Shown: positions 27,659 to 38,088 of the stretch, piece after piece | Numbering within the stretch: the stretch's first letter is position 1 | How the letters are laid out: each line of letters starts with the position of its first letter | Source of the DNA: Jiella endophytica | GTDB lineage: Bacteria > Pseudomonadota > Alphaproteobacteria > Rhizobiales > Rhizobiaceae | Direction: 5' to 3' | NCBI RefSeq assembly: GCF_004519335.1 | Contig: NZ_SOZD01000001.1 | Span: forward strand, 682,001-746,000 | Length of the DNA stretch: 64,000 nucleotides | Made by a program: the position numbers and the translations under genes | The notes under the pieces: generated by a model | The model's database searches: none | What the model was told of the DNA's origin: nothing | Seen by the model: only the letters and a program-made list of their open reading frames with translations

Positions 27659-28082
27659 AGGCCGCTGCGGCCGAATCGATGCGCTCGGCCCGCCGGGCCC
27701 GCGACACGTCGGCTTCGATCATCGCCCGCTCCACCGCCACCGTCGACAGACGCTCGTCCCAGAACATCGCCGGCCTTGCGTCCAGCGCCGAATAGTTGCG
27801 CATGAAGGCGCGGGTCGCCTGGGCCCTGGGGCCTTCACTGCCATCCATGTTGAGCGGCAGGCCGATGACGATGCCGACGACCTGTTCGTCGTCGAGCGCC
27901 TTCTTCAGCGCGGCGGCGTCGGGGGTGAACTTCTTGCGGCGAAGGACCGGGCGCGGTGTCGCGAAGCGCCAGGAACGGTCCGACAAAGCAAGGCCGATGG
28001 TCTTGGTGCCGAGGTCGAGGCCGGCGAGCGGCAGGCCGGCGGGCACGGCGCCGAGAAATTCCTCGAGGGCAAGGACGGCCAT
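27612..28082 (-). CDS. ruvX: Putative pre-16S rRNA nuclease / Holliday junction resolvase YqgF
   Basis: This is a 156-aa protein of the YqgF/RuvX family with an RNase H-like fold. The first strand carries the catalytic aspartate in [18 protein letters not shown]. The second motif [20 protein letters not shown] and the late motif [15 protein letters not shown] with [13 protein letters not shown] are all intact. In E. coli the protein matures the 16S rRNA 5' end. Its 3' end overlaps the convergent small membrane protein gene. Confidence 0.93.
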   Translation of the reverse strand: MAVLALEEFLGAVPAGLPLAGLDLGTKTIGLALSDRSWRFATPRPVLRRKKFTPDAAALKKALDDEQVVGIVIGLPLNMDGSEGPRAQATRAFMRNYSALDARPAMFWDERLSTVAVERAMIEADVSRARRAERIDSAAAAFILQGALDRLAAMPR

Positions 28083-28197
28083 CGCCTATGCCTTGACCCG
28101 GCGGGACGGCTGCGCAGTTACCGGCGAAGACGGCCCGGCCGCAACACGGCGCGCCGGGGCCGGCATCGCTCTTTCCGCCACCAAGGGGCCTTTACCC

Positions 28198-28899
28198 ATG
28201 AAGATCACCTATTTCGGCCATTCGGCCTTCCGCATCGAGACCGGTTCCTCGGTCATTCTCGTCGACCCGTTTCTCACCGGCAACCCGCATTTCAAGGGCG
28301 ACGTCGCCGAGGCCAGAAAGGGCGTCACCCACATCGCCATCAGCCACGGCCACTCGGATCACGTGGGCGACGCCATATCGATCGCCAAGGAGACCGGCTG
28401 CACCGTCGTCGCGAATTTTGAGATCTACACCTGGCTCAGCCAGAAGGGCGTGACGACCGCCGCCTTTGCCGGTACCGGCGGCACCGTCGCCTTCGACGAT
28501 TTCTCGGTGACGCTCACCCAGGCCTTCCACTCCTCCAGCTACACCGAGGAGGACGGCCGCATCGTCTATCTCGGCATGCCCAACGGCCTCGTCTTCCACT
28601 TCAAGGACGGCCCGACCCTCTATCACATGGGGGACACCGACATGTTCGGCGACATGGCTCTGATCGAGGAACTGCACCAGCCGAAGCTCGCCATGGTGCC
28701 GGTCGGCGACCGCTTCACCATGGGCGGCGCCGTCGCGGCCATCGCCTGCCGGCGCTATTTCAATTTCGACACCATCATCCCGATGCACTGGGGCACGATG
28801 CCGATCCTCGATCCCTCGCCGGAAAAGTTCAAGGAGGCTATGGAGGGCGATGCCGGCAAGGTGGTGACACCGGCCATCGGCGAACCGTTCGAGGTGTGA
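28198..28899 (+). CDS. UPF0173 metal-dependent hydrolase
   Basis: This is a 233-aa metallo-beta-lactamase-fold protein of the UPF0173 (YtkL) family. It starts MKITYFGHSAFRIE and has the metal motif HIAISHGHSDHVGDA. Later ligands are in LYHMGDTDMFGDM and IPMHWGTMPIL. The length matches the family. Its substrate is unknown. It diverges from ruvX and lies upstream of gatC on the same strand, an order that recurs in Hyphomicrobiales. Confidence 0.9.
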   Translation: MKITYFGHSAFRIETGSSVILVDPFLTGNPHFKGDVAEARKGVTHIAISHGHSDHVGDAISIAKETGCTVVANFEIYTWLSQKGVTTAAFAGTGGTVAFDDFSVTLTQAFHSSSYTEEDGRIVYLGMPNGLVFHFKDGPTLYHMGDTDMFGDMALIEELHQPKLAMVPVGDRFTMGGAVAAIACRRYFNFDTIIPMHWGTMPILDPSPEKFKEAMEGDAGKVVTPAIGEPFEV

Positions 28900-29035
28900 G
28901 GCCGACAGCCTCGCACCTCAGGCCCGCCGAGAAGCTGACGCCTTTGTCGAACCATCCCCGGGCGGCCGTTGCCACCCGGGGATGGCGTCGTTATAGCAGC
29001 GCCAAACCATCAGCCCCAAAGCCGCCGGAGACAGC

Positions 29036-29323
29036 ATGTCCGTCGATTCCGCCACCGTGCGCCGCGTCGCCAAGCTCGCCCGCATCGCCGTCAGCGACAC
29101 CGACGTGACGGCGATGGAAGCCGAGCTGAACGCCATTCTCGGCTTCGTCGAGCAGCTCTCGGAGGTCGACGTCACCGGGGTCGAGCCGATGACCTCGGTG
29201 ATCCCGATGGAGATGAAGAAGCGCGAGGACCGCGTCACCGACGGCGAGAAGGCCGACGACATCGTCGCCAACGCGCCGGCGAGCGAGGACCACTTCTTCA
29301 TGGTGCCGAAGGTGGTCGAATAG
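29036..29323 (+). CDS. gatC: Asp/Glu-tRNA amidotransferase subunit C
   Basis: This is the 95-aa small stabilising subunit of GatCAB, which converts Glu-tRNA(Gln) and Asp-tRNA(Asn) to the amidated forms. It begins [21 protein letters not shown] and ends with the conserved [16 protein letters not shown]. The segment [15 protein letters not shown] wraps GatA in known structures. It is followed 3 bp later by a GNAT gene and then gatA. Confidence 0.95.
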   Translation: MSVDSATVRRVAKLARIAVSDTDVTAMEAELNAILGFVEQLSEVDVTGVEPMTSVIPMEMKKREDRVTDGEKADDIVANAPASEDHFFMVPKVVE

Positions 29324-29326
29324 GCC

Positions 29327-29791
29327 ATGGCCCTGACGGTCTCTGTCGAAACGCCATTGCAGGACGACATTCGCGACATGGTCGCCAAGCTGAACGCGCA
29401 TCTGAAGCCCCTCTCGCCGCCGGAGTTCCAGTTCCAGCTGACGGTGGAACAGATGGCCGGCGCCGACGCGACGGTGTTCGTCGCCCGGGACGCGGCCGGC
29501 ACGGCCGTCGCCATGGGGTCGCTGAAGGTGCATGACGAGACGACCGGCGAGGTCAAGCGGATGTTCTGCGAGCCGGACTTGAGGGGCAGGGGCCTCGGCC
29601 GGTCGATCCTCGATGCGATCGAGGCGAGGGCGCGCGAGACCGGACTGCAGCGTCTCGTCCTCGAGACCGGTGCGACGCCGGGATTCGAGCCTGCCTGGGC
29701 GCTCTACGAGCGCGGCGGCTTCACCGTCTGTCCGGCCGTGCTCGACTATCCCGATTCCGAATACAGCCGCTTTTACGAAAAGAGCCTTTGA
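29327..29791 (+). CDS. GNAT family N-acetyltransferase
   Basis: This is a 154-aa acetyltransferase with a standard GNAT fold. The acetyl-CoA-binding loop is [16 protein letters not shown] (the Q/R-x-x-G-x-G/A motif as RGRGLG). The C-terminal region [23 protein letters not shown] follows. It is inserted between gatC and gatA with 3 bp on each side, so it must be co-transcribed. The substrate is unknown. Placement of a small acetyltransferase here is seen in relatives, and a direct link to tRNA amidation is only a guess. Confidence 0.85.
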   Translation: MALTVSVETPLQDDIRDMVAKLNAHLKPLSPPEFQFQLTVEQMAGADATVFVARDAAGTAVAMGSLKVHDETTGEVKRMFCEPDLRGRGLGRSILDAIEARARETGLQRLVLETGATPGFEPAWALYERGGFTVCPAVLDYPDSEYSRFYEKSL

Positions 29792-29793
29792 TC

Positions 29794-31275
29794 ATGAGTG
29801 ACCTCACCGCCCTCACCATCGCCGAGGCCCGCGGCAAGCTGTCGAAGAAAGAGACCAGCGCCGCCGAGCTGACCGAGGCCTATCTTGCCGCGATCGAGAC
29901 CGCCAATCCGCTGATCAACGCCTATGTCAAGGTGACCGAGGACAAGGCGCGGTCGATGGCCAAGGCCTCCGACGCGAAGATCGCCAAGGGCGAGGCGGGG
30001 CCGCTCGAAGGCATTCCGCTTGGCATCAAGGACCTCTTCGCCACCGAGGGCGTCCACACCCAGGCCGCCTCGCACATCCTCGACGGCTTCGAGCCGCGCT
30101 ACGAATCCACCGTCACGGCGAACCTCTTCGCCGACGGCGCGGTGATGCTCGGCAAGCTCAACATGGACGAGTTCGCCATGGGCTCGTCCAACGAGACGAG
30201 CTATTACGGCCCTGTGAAGAACCCCTGGCGCCGCGAGGGCTCCAACATGGACCTCGTGCCGGGCGGCTCGTCCGGCGGGTCGGCGGCCTCCGTCGCGGCG
30301 CAGCTCTGTGCCGGCGCGACGGCGACCGACACCGGCGGCTCGATCCGCCAGCCGGCGGCGCTGACGGGCACCGTCGGCATCAAGCCGACCTATGGCCGCT
30401 GTTCGCGCTGGGGTATCGTCGCCTTCGCCTCGTCCCTCGACCAGGCGGGTCCGATCGCCCGGGACGTGCGCGATGCGGCGATCCTCCTGAAATCGATGGC
30501 ATCCGTCGATCCCAAGGACACGACCTCCGTCGACCGCGAGGTGCCGGACTACGAGGCGGCGGTCGGCCGCTCGGTGAAGGGGCTGAGGATCGGCGTTCCG
30601 AAGGAATACCGCATGGACGGCATGCCGCAGGAGATCGAGACCCTGTGGCAGACCGGCATCCAGTGGCTGAAGGACGCCGGGGCCGAGATCGTCGACGTGT
30701 CGCTGCCGCACACCAAATACGCGCTGCCGGCCTATTACATCGTCGCGCCGGCGGAGGCATCGTCGAACCTCGCCAGATACGACGGCGTACGCTACGGCCT
30801 CCGGGTGCCTGGCAAGGACATCGTCGACATGTACGAAAAGACCCGCGCCGAAGGGTTCGGCCGCGAGGTCAAGCGGCGCATCATGATCGGCACCTATGTG
30901 CTGTCGGCCGGCTATTACGACGCCTATTACCTGCAGGCGCAGAAGGTCCGCACGCTGATCAAGCGCGACTTCGAGACGGTCTATGCGGACGGGATCGACG
31001 TGCTGCTGACGCCGGCGACGCCGTCGGCCGCCTTCGGCATCGGCGACCAGGACATGGCGGCCGATCCGGTGAAGATGTATCTCAACGACATCTTCACGGT
31101 GACGGTGAACATGGCCGGCCTGCCCGGTATCGCCGTTCCCGCGGGTCTCGACGCTGGCGGCCTGCCGCTCGGCCTGCAACTCATCGGCCGGCCCTTCGAC
31201 GAGGAGACGCTGTTCTCCCTCGGCGCGGTGATCGAGCAGGCGGCAGGGCATTTCTCGCCGAAGAAGTGGTGGTAG
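29794..31275 (+). CDS. gatA: Asp/Glu-tRNA amidotransferase subunit A
   Basis: This is a 493-aa glutaminase/amidase subunit of GatCAB. The Ser-cisSer-Lys catalytic region is clear: the lysine in [15 protein letters not shown] and the serines in [15 protein letters not shown] and [15 protein letters not shown]. The C-terminal [21 protein letters not shown] segment is typical of GatA. The start is placed at ATG 29794 (MSDLTALT), two codons inside the longest frame. gatB does not follow directly. Downstream there are repeats and then mazG on the other strand. Confidence 0.95.
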   Translation: MSDLTALTIAEARGKLSKKETSAAELTEAYLAAIETANPLINAYVKVTEDKARSMAKASDAKIAKGEAGPLEGIPLGIKDLFATEGVHTQAASHILDGFEPRYESTVTANLFADGAVMLGKLNMDEFAMGSSNETSYYGPVKNPWRREGSNMDLVPGGSSGGSAASVAAQLCAGATATDTGGSIRQPAALTGTVGIKPTYGRCSRWGIVAFASSLDQAGPIARDVRDAAILLKSMASVDPKDTTSVDREVPDYEAAVGRSVKGLRIGVPKEYRMDGMPQEIETLWQTGIQWLKDAGAEIVDVSLPHTKYALPAYYIVAPAEASSNLARYDGVRYGLRVPGKDIVDMYEKTRAEGFGREVKRRIMIGTYVLSAGYYDAYYLQAQKVRTLIKRDFETVYADGIDVLLTPATPSAAFGIGDQDMAADPVKMYLNDIFTVTVNMAGLPGIAVPAGLDAGGLPLGLQLIGRPFDEETLFSLGAVIEQAAGHFSPKKWW

Positions 31276-31352
31276 GCGAGGGCGGCAAGCTCTTCGCCTG
31301 AAGATCCTGGCCTCGGCCATCGCTTCAGGCACGGCGACGCTTCCGGCAAGCC

Positions 31353-31661
31353 GATCTCCCCCCTTGCGGGGGAGATACCTGGCAAGGCAGAGGGGGTGCC
31401 TCGGCGCAGGCTTATCAAAACTCACCGGCCGGCTCGCCATTCTGGACGGCCTCGGAGAATGGCGGCGTGCGACTGTCCTCGGCCATGGCTGTTCGCCCAG
31501 CAGCTCTCAAGATTGTACGGCGCCACCGCCCGGCTCGCCCCCCTCTGGGGGAGATGCCTGGCAAGGCAGAGGGGGGTGCCTCGGCGCAGGCTTATCAAAA
31601 CTTACCGCCCGGCTCGCCCCCCTCTGGGCTGCCGCCCATCTCCCCCGCAAGGGGGGAGATC
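31353..31661. repeat. Repeat block with 24-bp perfect terminal inverted repeats
   Basis: The 474-bp gap between gatA and mazG holds a structured repeat block and no convincing gene. It is bounded by perfect 24-bp inverted repeats at 31353-31376 and 31638-31661 (beginning GATCTCCCCCC and ending GGGGGGAGATC). Inside, two direct copies of a segment of about 72 bp lie at 31368-31438 and 31547-31618, differing at about five positions. A 25-bp unit at 31525-31549 recurs at 31604-31628. It resembles the palindromic extragenic families of rhizobia, here nested. Confidence 0.8.
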
Positions 31662-31749
31662 AGCTCGTCGCCCTCGTCGCCCCTTCAGGCCGAAGGCCGC
31701 AAGTGCGGACGCCCGTCGGCCGGTCAACCCGCGCACGCTGGCGCCGTCG

Positions 31750-32604
31750 TCACCCGGCAGTCTTCGCGGCCACCCACAGCGCTTCCATCTCGTCGAGGCT
31801 GGCGACTTCCAGCGTCCGGCCGTTCGCCGCGAGGCCGGCCTCGATGAAGCCGAAACGGTCGCGGAATTTTCGCACGCAGCGACGGAGCGCCTTTTCCGGA
31901 TCGACGCCGTGATAGCGCGCGAGATTGACGACGGAGAACAGAAGGTCGCCCATCTCGGCCTCGGTGGCGTCGGCGTCGCGGCCGGCGACGGCCTCGGACA
32001 ATTCGCCGAGCTCTTCCTCGATCTTGGCGAGGATCGGCTCCGGGCAGTCCCAGTCGAAGCCGACAGCGGCGGCCTTTTTCTGGATCTTCAGGGAGAGCGT
32101 CAAAGCGGGCAGGGCGGCCGGCACGCCGTCAAGATGACGAGGCCCCGCCTCCGCCGGTAAAAACGCGTCGGCTTCGCCCGACAGCCGCGACGTCGTGGAT
32201 GTTTCGCGCAGCTTTTGCCGCTCGGCCTTCTCCTCGGCCTTGATCCGCTCCCACTGGCCCTTGGCGCTTCGCGCCGAGCGCGCCTCGGCGTCGCCGAAGA
32301 CATGCGGGTGCCGGCGGATCATCTTCCTGGTGATCGCCTCGACGACGTCGTCGAAGCCGAACAGCCCGCGCTCCTCGGCGAGCTGCGCATGATAGACGAC
32401 CTGTAAGAGGAGATCGCCGAGCTCCTCTTTCAGATCGACCGCGTCGTCCCGCTCGATCGCGTCGGCGACCTCATAGGCCTCCTCGACCGTATAGGGCGCG
32501 ATGGTCGCGAAATCCTGTTCGAGATCCCAGGGGCAGCCGGTCTCGGGGTCGCGAAGCGCGGCCATGATTTCGACGAGCCGCGAGATTGCGCGGGAGGGTT
32601 TCAT
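31750..32604 (-). CDS. mazG: Nucleoside triphosphate pyrophosphohydrolase MazG
   Basis: This is a 284-aa protein with two tandem MazG helical domains. The N-terminal one has the metal-binding E-E-x-x-E / E-x-x-D pattern in TVEEAYEVADAIERDD and LKEELGDLLLQVVYHA. The C-terminal one has KIEEELGELSEAVAG and EAEMGDLLFSVVNLARY. The opening RLVEIMAALRDPETGCPWD is a strong signature. The start at 32604 (MKPSRAIS) is chosen over an upstream ATG on the basis of similarity and of CCTCCC-type purine complement just upstream. MazG removes non-canonical NTPs and modulates ppGpp in some bacteria. Confidence 0.93.
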   Translation of the reverse strand: MKPSRAISRLVEIMAALRDPETGCPWDLEQDFATIAPYTVEEAYEVADAIERDDAVDLKEELGDLLLQVVYHAQLAEERGLFGFDDVVEAITRKMIRRHPHVFGDAEARSARSAKGQWERIKAEEKAERQKLRETSTTSRLSGEADAFLPAEAGPRHLDGVPAALPALTLSLKIQKKAAAVGFDWDCPEPILAKIEEELGELSEAVAGRDADATEAEMGDLLFSVVNLARYHGVDPEKALRRCVRKFRDRFGFIEAGLAANGRTLEVASLDEMEALWVAAKTAG

Positions 32605-33165
32605 GGCATCACTCCGCTTGGGACGCATCGACGGGCCGATGCCGCACATCGCACCGGGTCACGCTGCGAACCGCGACCGATGGAGCACCGACTGCGGCTT
32701 CTAGCGCGTGACGACAGCGCTGACGAGCGGATTTGCCGGCTTTGCGAGGGACGCCGAATTGACCGTTCTGGCAAACACTCCCGTTGGGGCGAACCAGATG
32801 GGTGTCGAACAGGACGATGACCGTCGGAGCACTGGGTGGGGCGCTTCGATTTCGGCAGCTGACGCTGCATGCGGACGGGGACGTGGTCGGAAGCTTTAGT
32901 CCGTAAGTGGCATAAGATAGATTATGGAACTAAAACGCTTGAGGTCGCGGCCCGGTTTCGGGCGTCCGACATGCCATCCTACCGGACTGCGCCAGGACAG
33001 CGTCGCATCCATGGTCTGTCTGCTGCCTGCGTCTGAACGCGCGGTCTCCGCAGCCGGCCTGGCAGCTTTGAGCGGCGTGTCCCGTAACCTGCCAGATCAT
33101 CGCCACCGCGGCGACGCCGACTTCGCATCGTGGTCAATGAAGTCCTTGCGTCCCGCGCTCGCCGA
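32605..33165. other. Gene-free stretch
   Basis: This 561-bp stretch between mazG and the DUF1232 gene contains only short open frames on both strands with no recognisable similarity and no obvious ribosome-binding sites. I see no RNA gene, terminator with a T-run, or clear repeat in it. Its middle part (about 32890-32950) is slightly AT-richer and could hold a promoter. Confidence 0.5.
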
Positions 33166-33588
33166 TCATCGGCCGGAAAGGCTCGACCACGCGAGCATGA
33201 CCGTGGCGGCGGCAGCCCCGATCCAGATCCCGACGATGGCGATCGCGGCCCATCGCCCTGCCGGCCGCTCGAGCCGAGCCTGCGCTGCCGCGCGGAACTC
33301 GGTCCAGAGCGCCGGCGGTATCAGCCGGATGGCCAGGAGGATGCCGAGCGGCACGATCAGCAGATCGTCGAGCAAACCAAGGATCGGGATGAAATCCGGG
33401 ATGAGATCGATCGGCGACAGCGCATAGGATGCGACGGCGCCGGCGACGAGCTTGGCAAGGATCGGCGTGCGCGGATCGCGAGCCGCCAGCCACAGGGCTG
33501 CGGCATCGCGCCGGAGCGCCTTTGCCCAGTGCCGGAGCCGATCGCGCTTGCCGCGCGACGCGCGATCGCCATGCGGCCCGGCCGTCAT
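33166..33588 (-). CDS. YkvA/DUF1232 family membrane protein
   Basis: This is a 140-aa protein with the DUF1232 signature SYALSPIDLIPDFIPILGLL followed by DDLLIVPLGILLAIRLIP. A C-terminal hydrophobic helix lies at about residues 113-133. The N-terminal third is basic (RASRGKRDRLRHWAKALRRD). Its ATG overlaps the stop of the upstream metallo-hydrolase gene in ATGA, so translation is coupled. The family is of unknown function. Confidence 0.88.
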   Translation of the reverse strand: MTAGPHGDRASRGKRDRLRHWAKALRRDAAALWLAARDPRTPILAKLVAGAVASYALSPIDLIPDFIPILGLLDDLLIVPLGILLAIRLIPPALWTEFRAAAQARLERPAGRWAAIAIVGIWIGAAAATVMLAWSSLSGR

Positions 33589-34394
33589 TCCAAGGGCAGT
33601 TCGATGACCAGCCCGTCATAGCCCGGCCGGACGTGATCCGGCAGCTCGCCGGACAGCGTCGCGTAGTCGAGCGGCGTGTGCATGTGGGTCAGCGTCGCCT
33701 GCGGCACGCCGAGGCGATCGATCCAGCCGAGCGCCTGATCGACGCTGAGATGGCTCGGATGCGGCCGGTACTGCAGGCAGTCGATGACGATGTGCTCTGC
33801 GCCGCGGATCGCTTCAATCGCGGCGTCCGGAAAGTCCGAGACGTCGGTCGCATAGACCAGCGGGCCGATCCTGAAGCCGAGCGAATGGATCGAGCCGTGC
33901 GTCTGCCGATACGGCTGAACATGCATCGCGCCGCCCGGACCCTCGACGTCGAACGGCGCGCCGGCATTCATTTCGACGCGGCGGATGATCGGCGGATAGT
34001 CGCTGCCCTTCGGTGTCTCGAAGCAATAGCGGAACGCCTCGTATACGCGCTCGTATGTGGCGTCGTCGGCATGCACCGGGATCCTCGTCTTCTGTGCCAG
34101 CATGAAGCCTCGCAGATCGTCGATGCCGTGGATATGGTCGGCATGGGCATGGGTGAGCAGCACCGCATCGAGGCGCTGGACCTTTGCCGCCAGCATCTGG
34201 GCGCGAAAATCCGGGCCGCAGTCGAGCGCCACCGAAGTCGTGCCGTCAGGGCCGATGCGCTCGACCAGCGCGGCGGCGCGAAGCCGGCGATTGCGCGGAT
34301 TGTCCGGATCGCAGGCGCCCCAGTCACCGTTGATGCGCGGGACGCCAGGCGACGACGAGCAGCCGAGGATAGTGAGGCGCAAGCGGTCTGCCAT
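33585..34394 (-). CDS. MBL-fold metal-dependent hydrolase, PhnP-like
   Basis: This is a 269-aa metallo-beta-lactamase fold protein. The metal motif is LLTHAHADHIHGIDDLR. The opening LRLTILGCSSSPGVPRINGDWG and the late THMHTPLDY segment match the PhnP/cyclic-phosphodiesterase-like subgroup. The start at 34394 (MADRLRL) is chosen by similarity. It lies 43 bp downstream of tatD, the arrangement metG-tatD-MBL hydrolase being conserved in alphaproteobacteria. The substrate is unknown; there is no phosphonate context. Confidence 0.87.
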   Translation of the reverse strand: MADRLRLTILGCSSSPGVPRINGDWGACDPDNPRNRRLRAAALVERIGPDGTTSVALDCGPDFRAQMLAAKVQRLDAVLLTHAHADHIHGIDDLRGFMLAQKTRIPVHADDATYERVYEAFRYCFETPKGSDYPPIIRRVEMNAGAPFDVEGPGGAMHVQPYRQTHGSIHSLGFRIGPLVYATDVSDFPDAAIEAIRGAEHIVIDCLQYRPHPSHLSVDQALGWIDRLGVPQATLTHMHTPLDYATLSGELPDHVRPGYDGLVIELPLE

Positions 34395-34437
34395 CGGATT
34401 TTCTCGGAAAGAGCGAATGCGGGAACTGATCGGACCG

Positions 34438-35244
34438 TCAGGGCGTCGAGGACGGCCGTGGATCCTCGATGCGGGTAAAAAGGCGGAAGAAATTGTCTGA
34501 TGTCTGGCGGGCAATGGTATCGAGATCGACGCCCTTCACTTCCGCCAGTTTTTCGGCGGTCAGCCGCACGAAGGCCGGCTCGTTGCGCTTTCCCCGGTGC
34601 GGCGGCGGCGCGAGATAGGGCGCGTCGGTCTCGACCAGCAGCCTCTCCATCGGAACGTCTTTCGCGATCGCGCGGATGTCCTCGGAATTCCTGAAGGTCA
34701 GGATGCCGGAGAACGAAACGTATCCACCGAGGGCGAGGCCGACCTCGGCGAGCGCCCGGCCGGAGGAAAAGCAGTGCAGAATGAAGGGGAAAGCCCCCTT
34801 CCCGCTCTCGTCTTCAAGGATCGCGATCATGTCCTCGTCGGCCTGTCGGGCATGAATTACGAGTGGCAGCTGGGTCTCGCGGGCAGCAGCGATATGGGTG
34901 CGGAACACCTTGGCCTGAACGTCGCGCGGGCTCTTGTCGTAGTGATAATCGAGCCCGGCTTCGCCGATCGCGACGATCTTCGGCCGGGCCGAGAGCTCGA
35001 CGAGTTCTGCGACGGTGACGTCCGGCTCCGCCGCGGCATTGTGCGGATGGGTGCCGACCGAGGCGTAGACCTCCTCGAAGTCCTGCGTGATCGCCAGCAG
35101 CCGCTCGAGCTTGGAAACGAAAGTGGAGATCGTCACGAAACGCTGGATGCCGTTCTCCTTCGCGCGGGCGACGAGATCGGCCCGCTCGCCCTCGAAATCG
35201 GGAAAATCGAGGTGGCAGTGGCTGTCGACGAGGAACAGGCTCAT
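34438..35244 (-). CDS. TatD family hydrolase
   Basis: This is a 268-aa TIM-barrel metallo-hydrolase of the TatD/YcfH group with DNase activity in characterised members. It begins [15 protein letters not shown] and contains [23 protein letters not shown] and [36 protein letters not shown] carries the catalytic aspartate. The start at 35244 overlaps the metG stop in ATGA. The longer upstream reading frame runs through metG and is not real. Confidence 0.92.
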   Translation of the reverse strand: MSLFLVDSHCHLDFPDFEGERADLVARAKENGIQRFVTISTFVSKLERLLAITQDFEEVYASVGTHPHNAAAEPDVTVAELVELSARPKIVAIGEAGLDYHYDKSPRDVQAKVFRTHIAAARETQLPLVIHARQADEDMIAILEDESGKGAFPFILHCFSSGRALAEVGLALGGYVSFSGILTFRNSEDIRAIAKDVPMERLLVETDAPYLAPPPHRGKRNEPAFVRLTAEKLAEVKGVDLDTIARQTSDNFFRLFTRIEDPRPSSTP

Positions 35245-36809
35245 TTTGGCCCGCCCTTCGCGCCGTCCTCCTCGGCGAGCTGATCGACGAAGCGCGGAAA
35301 CACCGGCTGCGGCGGCGGCAGGTCGCTGCCGGGCCTCAGCGCCCGTTCGGGCGCCAGCTCGCTGAAGGTCCGCCGGTCGCCCGCGACGCCGAGAATGTCG
35401 AGGAGCTTGGCTGCGCTCTCGGGCACGAAGGGCTGCAACAGGATCGCCGCGCGGCGCACCACCTCGGCCGTCACATAGAGCACCGTCGCCATGCGGTCCG
35501 GATCGGTCTTCCTGAGCGCCCAGGGCTCCTCGCCGGCGAAATAGCGGTTGGTGGCCGAGACCAGCGCGACGATCGCGGCGAGGACGGCATGGAGTTCCTG
35601 CCGGTCGATCGCCTCGCGGGCCGTGACCAGCAGCTGGTGAGACTGCGCCAGGACCGCCTCGTCGGCGCTGGTGTAGGGGCCGGGCGTCGGAACCTTCGCC
35701 TCGCAATGCTTGGCGATCATCGACAGCGAGCGCTGGGCGAGGTTGCCGATGTCGTTGGCGAGCTCGGAATTCGTCCGGTTGACGATGGCGTCGTGGGAAT
35801 AGTTGCCGTCCTGGCCGAAGGGCACCTCGCGCAGGAGGAAATAGCGCAAGCGGTCGAGCCCGTAGACGTCGATCAGCGCGAAGGGATCGATGACGTTGCC
35901 GACCGACTTCGACATCTTCTCCCCGCGATTGAACAGGAAGCCATGGGCAAAGACGCGCCTCGGCAGCGGCAGCCCCGCCGACATCAGGAAGGCTGGCCAG
36001 TAGACGGTGTGGAAGCGGACGATGTCCTTGCCGATGACGTGGAGATCCGCCGGCCAGAAGGCCGAACGCTCACCCTCGCCCGGAAAGCCCGTCGCCGTCA
36101 GGTAGTTGGTGAGCGCATCGACCCAGACATACATGACGTGCTTCTCGTCGCCGGGCACCGGAATGCCCCAGTCGAAGGTCGTGCGCGAGACCGACAGATC
36201 GCGCAGCCCCGACTTCACGAAGGAGACGACCTCGTTGCGTCGCTCCGCCGGGCCGATGAAGTCCGGGTTCTGTTCGTAGAGGTCGAGCAGCCGGTCCTGA
36301 TAGGCCGAGAGCCTGAAGAAGTAGCTCTCCTCCTCGACCCAGTCGACCGGCGTTCCCTGCGGGCCGTAACGCTGGCCGTCCTCCTTCAGCGTGACCTCGT
36401 CCTCGCCGTAATAGGCCTCGTCGCGCACCGAGTACCAGCCGGAATAGCTGTCCTTGTAGATGTCGCCGGCATCCGCCATCAGCGTCCAGATCGCCTGGCT
36501 CGCAGTGTAATGCCGCGGCTCGGACGTCTGGATGAAATCGTCGTTGGAGCCGCCGAGCGCGGCGGCCATCTTCTTGAATTCGGCCGAGTTCCGCTCGGCG
36601 AAGTCGCGCGGGGAAACGCCTTCCTTGCGCGCCGTCTGGAGCATCTTGATGCCGTGCTCGTCGGTGCCGGTCAGGAACATCACGTCATAGCCGTCCAGCC
36701 GCTTGAACCGGGCCAGCGCATCGGTGGCGATGAACTCGTAGGCGTGGCCGATATGCGGGCGACCGTTCGGATAGGAGATCGCGGTTGTCAGGTAATAGCG
36801 TTCGGCCAT
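35241..36809 (-). CDS. metG: Methionyl-tRNA synthetase
   Basis: This is a 522-aa class I synthetase. The HIGH motif appears in [14 protein letters not shown] and the KMSKS loop in [15 protein letters not shown]. The connective-peptide region lacks the four-cysteine zinc knuckle, and there is no C-terminal tRNA-binding (Trbp111-like) domain, so it is the short alphaproteobacterial form. It is coupled to tatD by a 4-bp overlap. Confidence 0.96.
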   Translation of the reverse strand: MAERYYLTTAISYPNGRPHIGHAYEFIATDALARFKRLDGYDVMFLTGTDEHGIKMLQTARKEGVSPRDFAERNSAEFKKMAAALGGSNDDFIQTSEPRHYTASQAIWTLMADAGDIYKDSYSGWYSVRDEAYYGEDEVTLKEDGQRYGPQGTPVDWVEEESYFFRLSAYQDRLLDLYEQNPDFIGPAERRNEVVSFVKSGLRDLSVSRTTFDWGIPVPGDEKHVMYVWVDALTNYLTATGFPGEGERSAFWPADLHVIGKDIVRFHTVYWPAFLMSAGLPLPRRVFAHGFLFNRGEKMSKSVGNVIDPFALIDVYGLDRLRYFLLREVPFGQDGNYSHDAIVNRTNSELANDIGNLAQRSLSMIAKHCEAKVPTPGPYTSADEAVLAQSHQLLVTAREAIDRQELHAVLAAIVALVSATNRYFAGEEPWALRKTDPDRMATVLYVTAEVVRRAAILLQPFVPESAAKLLDILGVAGDRRTFSELAPERALRPGSDLPPPQPVFPRFVDQLAEEDGAKGGPK

Positions 36810-37017
36810 GGCGCTTTCGCTGGGTTGGGTGTCTGGCTGGTCGCGGCGTCAGGGCCGTCATGCGGCGATCGTCGCGCGCTCAAAATGCAGATAGAGCATT
36901 CGGCGCCATGGCTCAATCAACGCGGTCGGCAATGCCGGGGCATGGCACACCGAAAGTCCGGCACAGCCGGTTTCGATGCTGACGACCGCGAACGACATGT
37001 CCGGTGTTGTGACCGGC

Positions 37018-38088
37018 TCAGAGCGCGGATCTAAGGGCGAAGAAGCGGCTCACCGTCGTCATCGCCGCCTGCTTGCGGTCGAGATTGAACGCCGCGGCTT
37101 CCGCCAGCCGTCGCGATTCTGCCTGCCAGAGTTCGGCAAAGGCGCTGGCGGCGCGAAGGTCCCCGGCCCTGACGGCGGCCTCGCTGCACCGCGCGATGGC
37201 GGCGAGCAGCGAGGCGAGAAACAGGTCGTAGGAAGCCTCCCTGCCCTTCATCGTCAGCTGGTCGATCAGCCCCTGCAGGGCGTTGACGTCCGGCTCGCCG
37301 GCTTGAAGCAGCGTGTCCAGCGTCCGGCCGATCTCGACGCCGCCATTCGCCGCCAGCATCAGCGCATGCCGGACGCTGCCTTCCGCGGCCTTGACGATGG
37401 TTTCGGCCTCCGCCGGATCGAGGGAATGGCCGAAGGCGGCGAGCGCTCGGGTCATCTCATCGTCGGCGAGCGGCTCGAAGCGGGCCAGCCGGCAGCGCGA
37501 GCGGATGGTCGCAAGCAGCCTGCCCGGCGTGTGGTTGACGATCAGAAACAGCGAGCGTGCGGGCGGCTCCTCGAGGAGCTTCAACAGCGCATTGGCGGCG
37601 TTGCGGTTGAGATCGTCGGCCGGGTCGACGATGGCGATGCGCCAGCCTTCGCTGGACGACGTCGCATGAAAGAAGCGGCCGAGCCGGCGCACCTCCTCGA
37701 CGGTGATCTGGGTGCGAAAGCCGGTGCCGCGCTCGACCGGCGGCCGCGTCAGATGGATGAGGCCCGGCATCGCCCCGATGGCGATCTGGCGATAGACCGG
37801 ATCGCTGGTGGCGAAGGCGATGGTGGCATCCGGCTCGTCGAGCGTTGCGGCGCCGGCGAGAAGCCGGGCAAACGCAAAGGCGGCGCTCGCCTTGCCGATC
37901 CCCGCCGGACCCTGCAGCAGCCAGGCATGGTGCATGCGGCCGGAGCGCCAGGATTCGACCATCTCGGCAAAGATCGCGCGATGACCGAAGAGCTGGTGCG
38001 TGACGAAAGGCTGCGGGACGCCGTCGAGCTCGTCGTGGGTCGGATAGGCCTCGATCGCCCCGGCAGCGCTGAGCGGCACGGCGCTCAA
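37018..38088 (-). CDS. holB: DNA polymerase III delta' subunit
   Basis: This is a 356-aa clamp-loader subunit. The AAA+ core starts at about residue 28 with FVTHQLFGHRAIFAEM, and the P-loop reads GPAGIGKASAAF. Its usual Ser/Thr is replaced by Ala, consistent with delta' subunits that do not hydrolyse ATP. The sensor-type segments RIAIVDPADDLNRNAANALLKLLEEPP and IRSRCRLARFEPL are strongly conserved. It is coupled to tmk by an ATGA overlap. Confidence 0.93.
   Translation of the reverse strand: MSAVPLSAAGAIEAYPTHDELDGVPQPFVTHQLFGHRAIFAEMVESWRSGRMHHAWLLQGPAGIGKASAAFAFARLLAGAATLDEPDATIAFATSDPVYRQIAIGAMPGLIHLTRPPVERGTGFRTQITVEEVRRLGRFFHATSSSEGWRIAIVDPADDLNRNAANALLKLLEEPPARSLFLIVNHTPGRLLATIRSRCRLARFEPLADDEMTRALAAFGHSLDPAEAETIVKAAEGSVRHALMLAANGGVEIGRTLDTLLQAGEPDVNALQGLIDQLTMKGREASYDLFLASLLAAIARCSEAAVRAGDLRAASAFAELWQAESRRLAEAAAFNLDRKQAAMTTVSRFFALRSAL

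Noticed and set aside
32708-33621. Several short frames in the mazG-DUF1232 gap
   Set aside because: None has similarity, a ribosome-binding site or coding-like composition.
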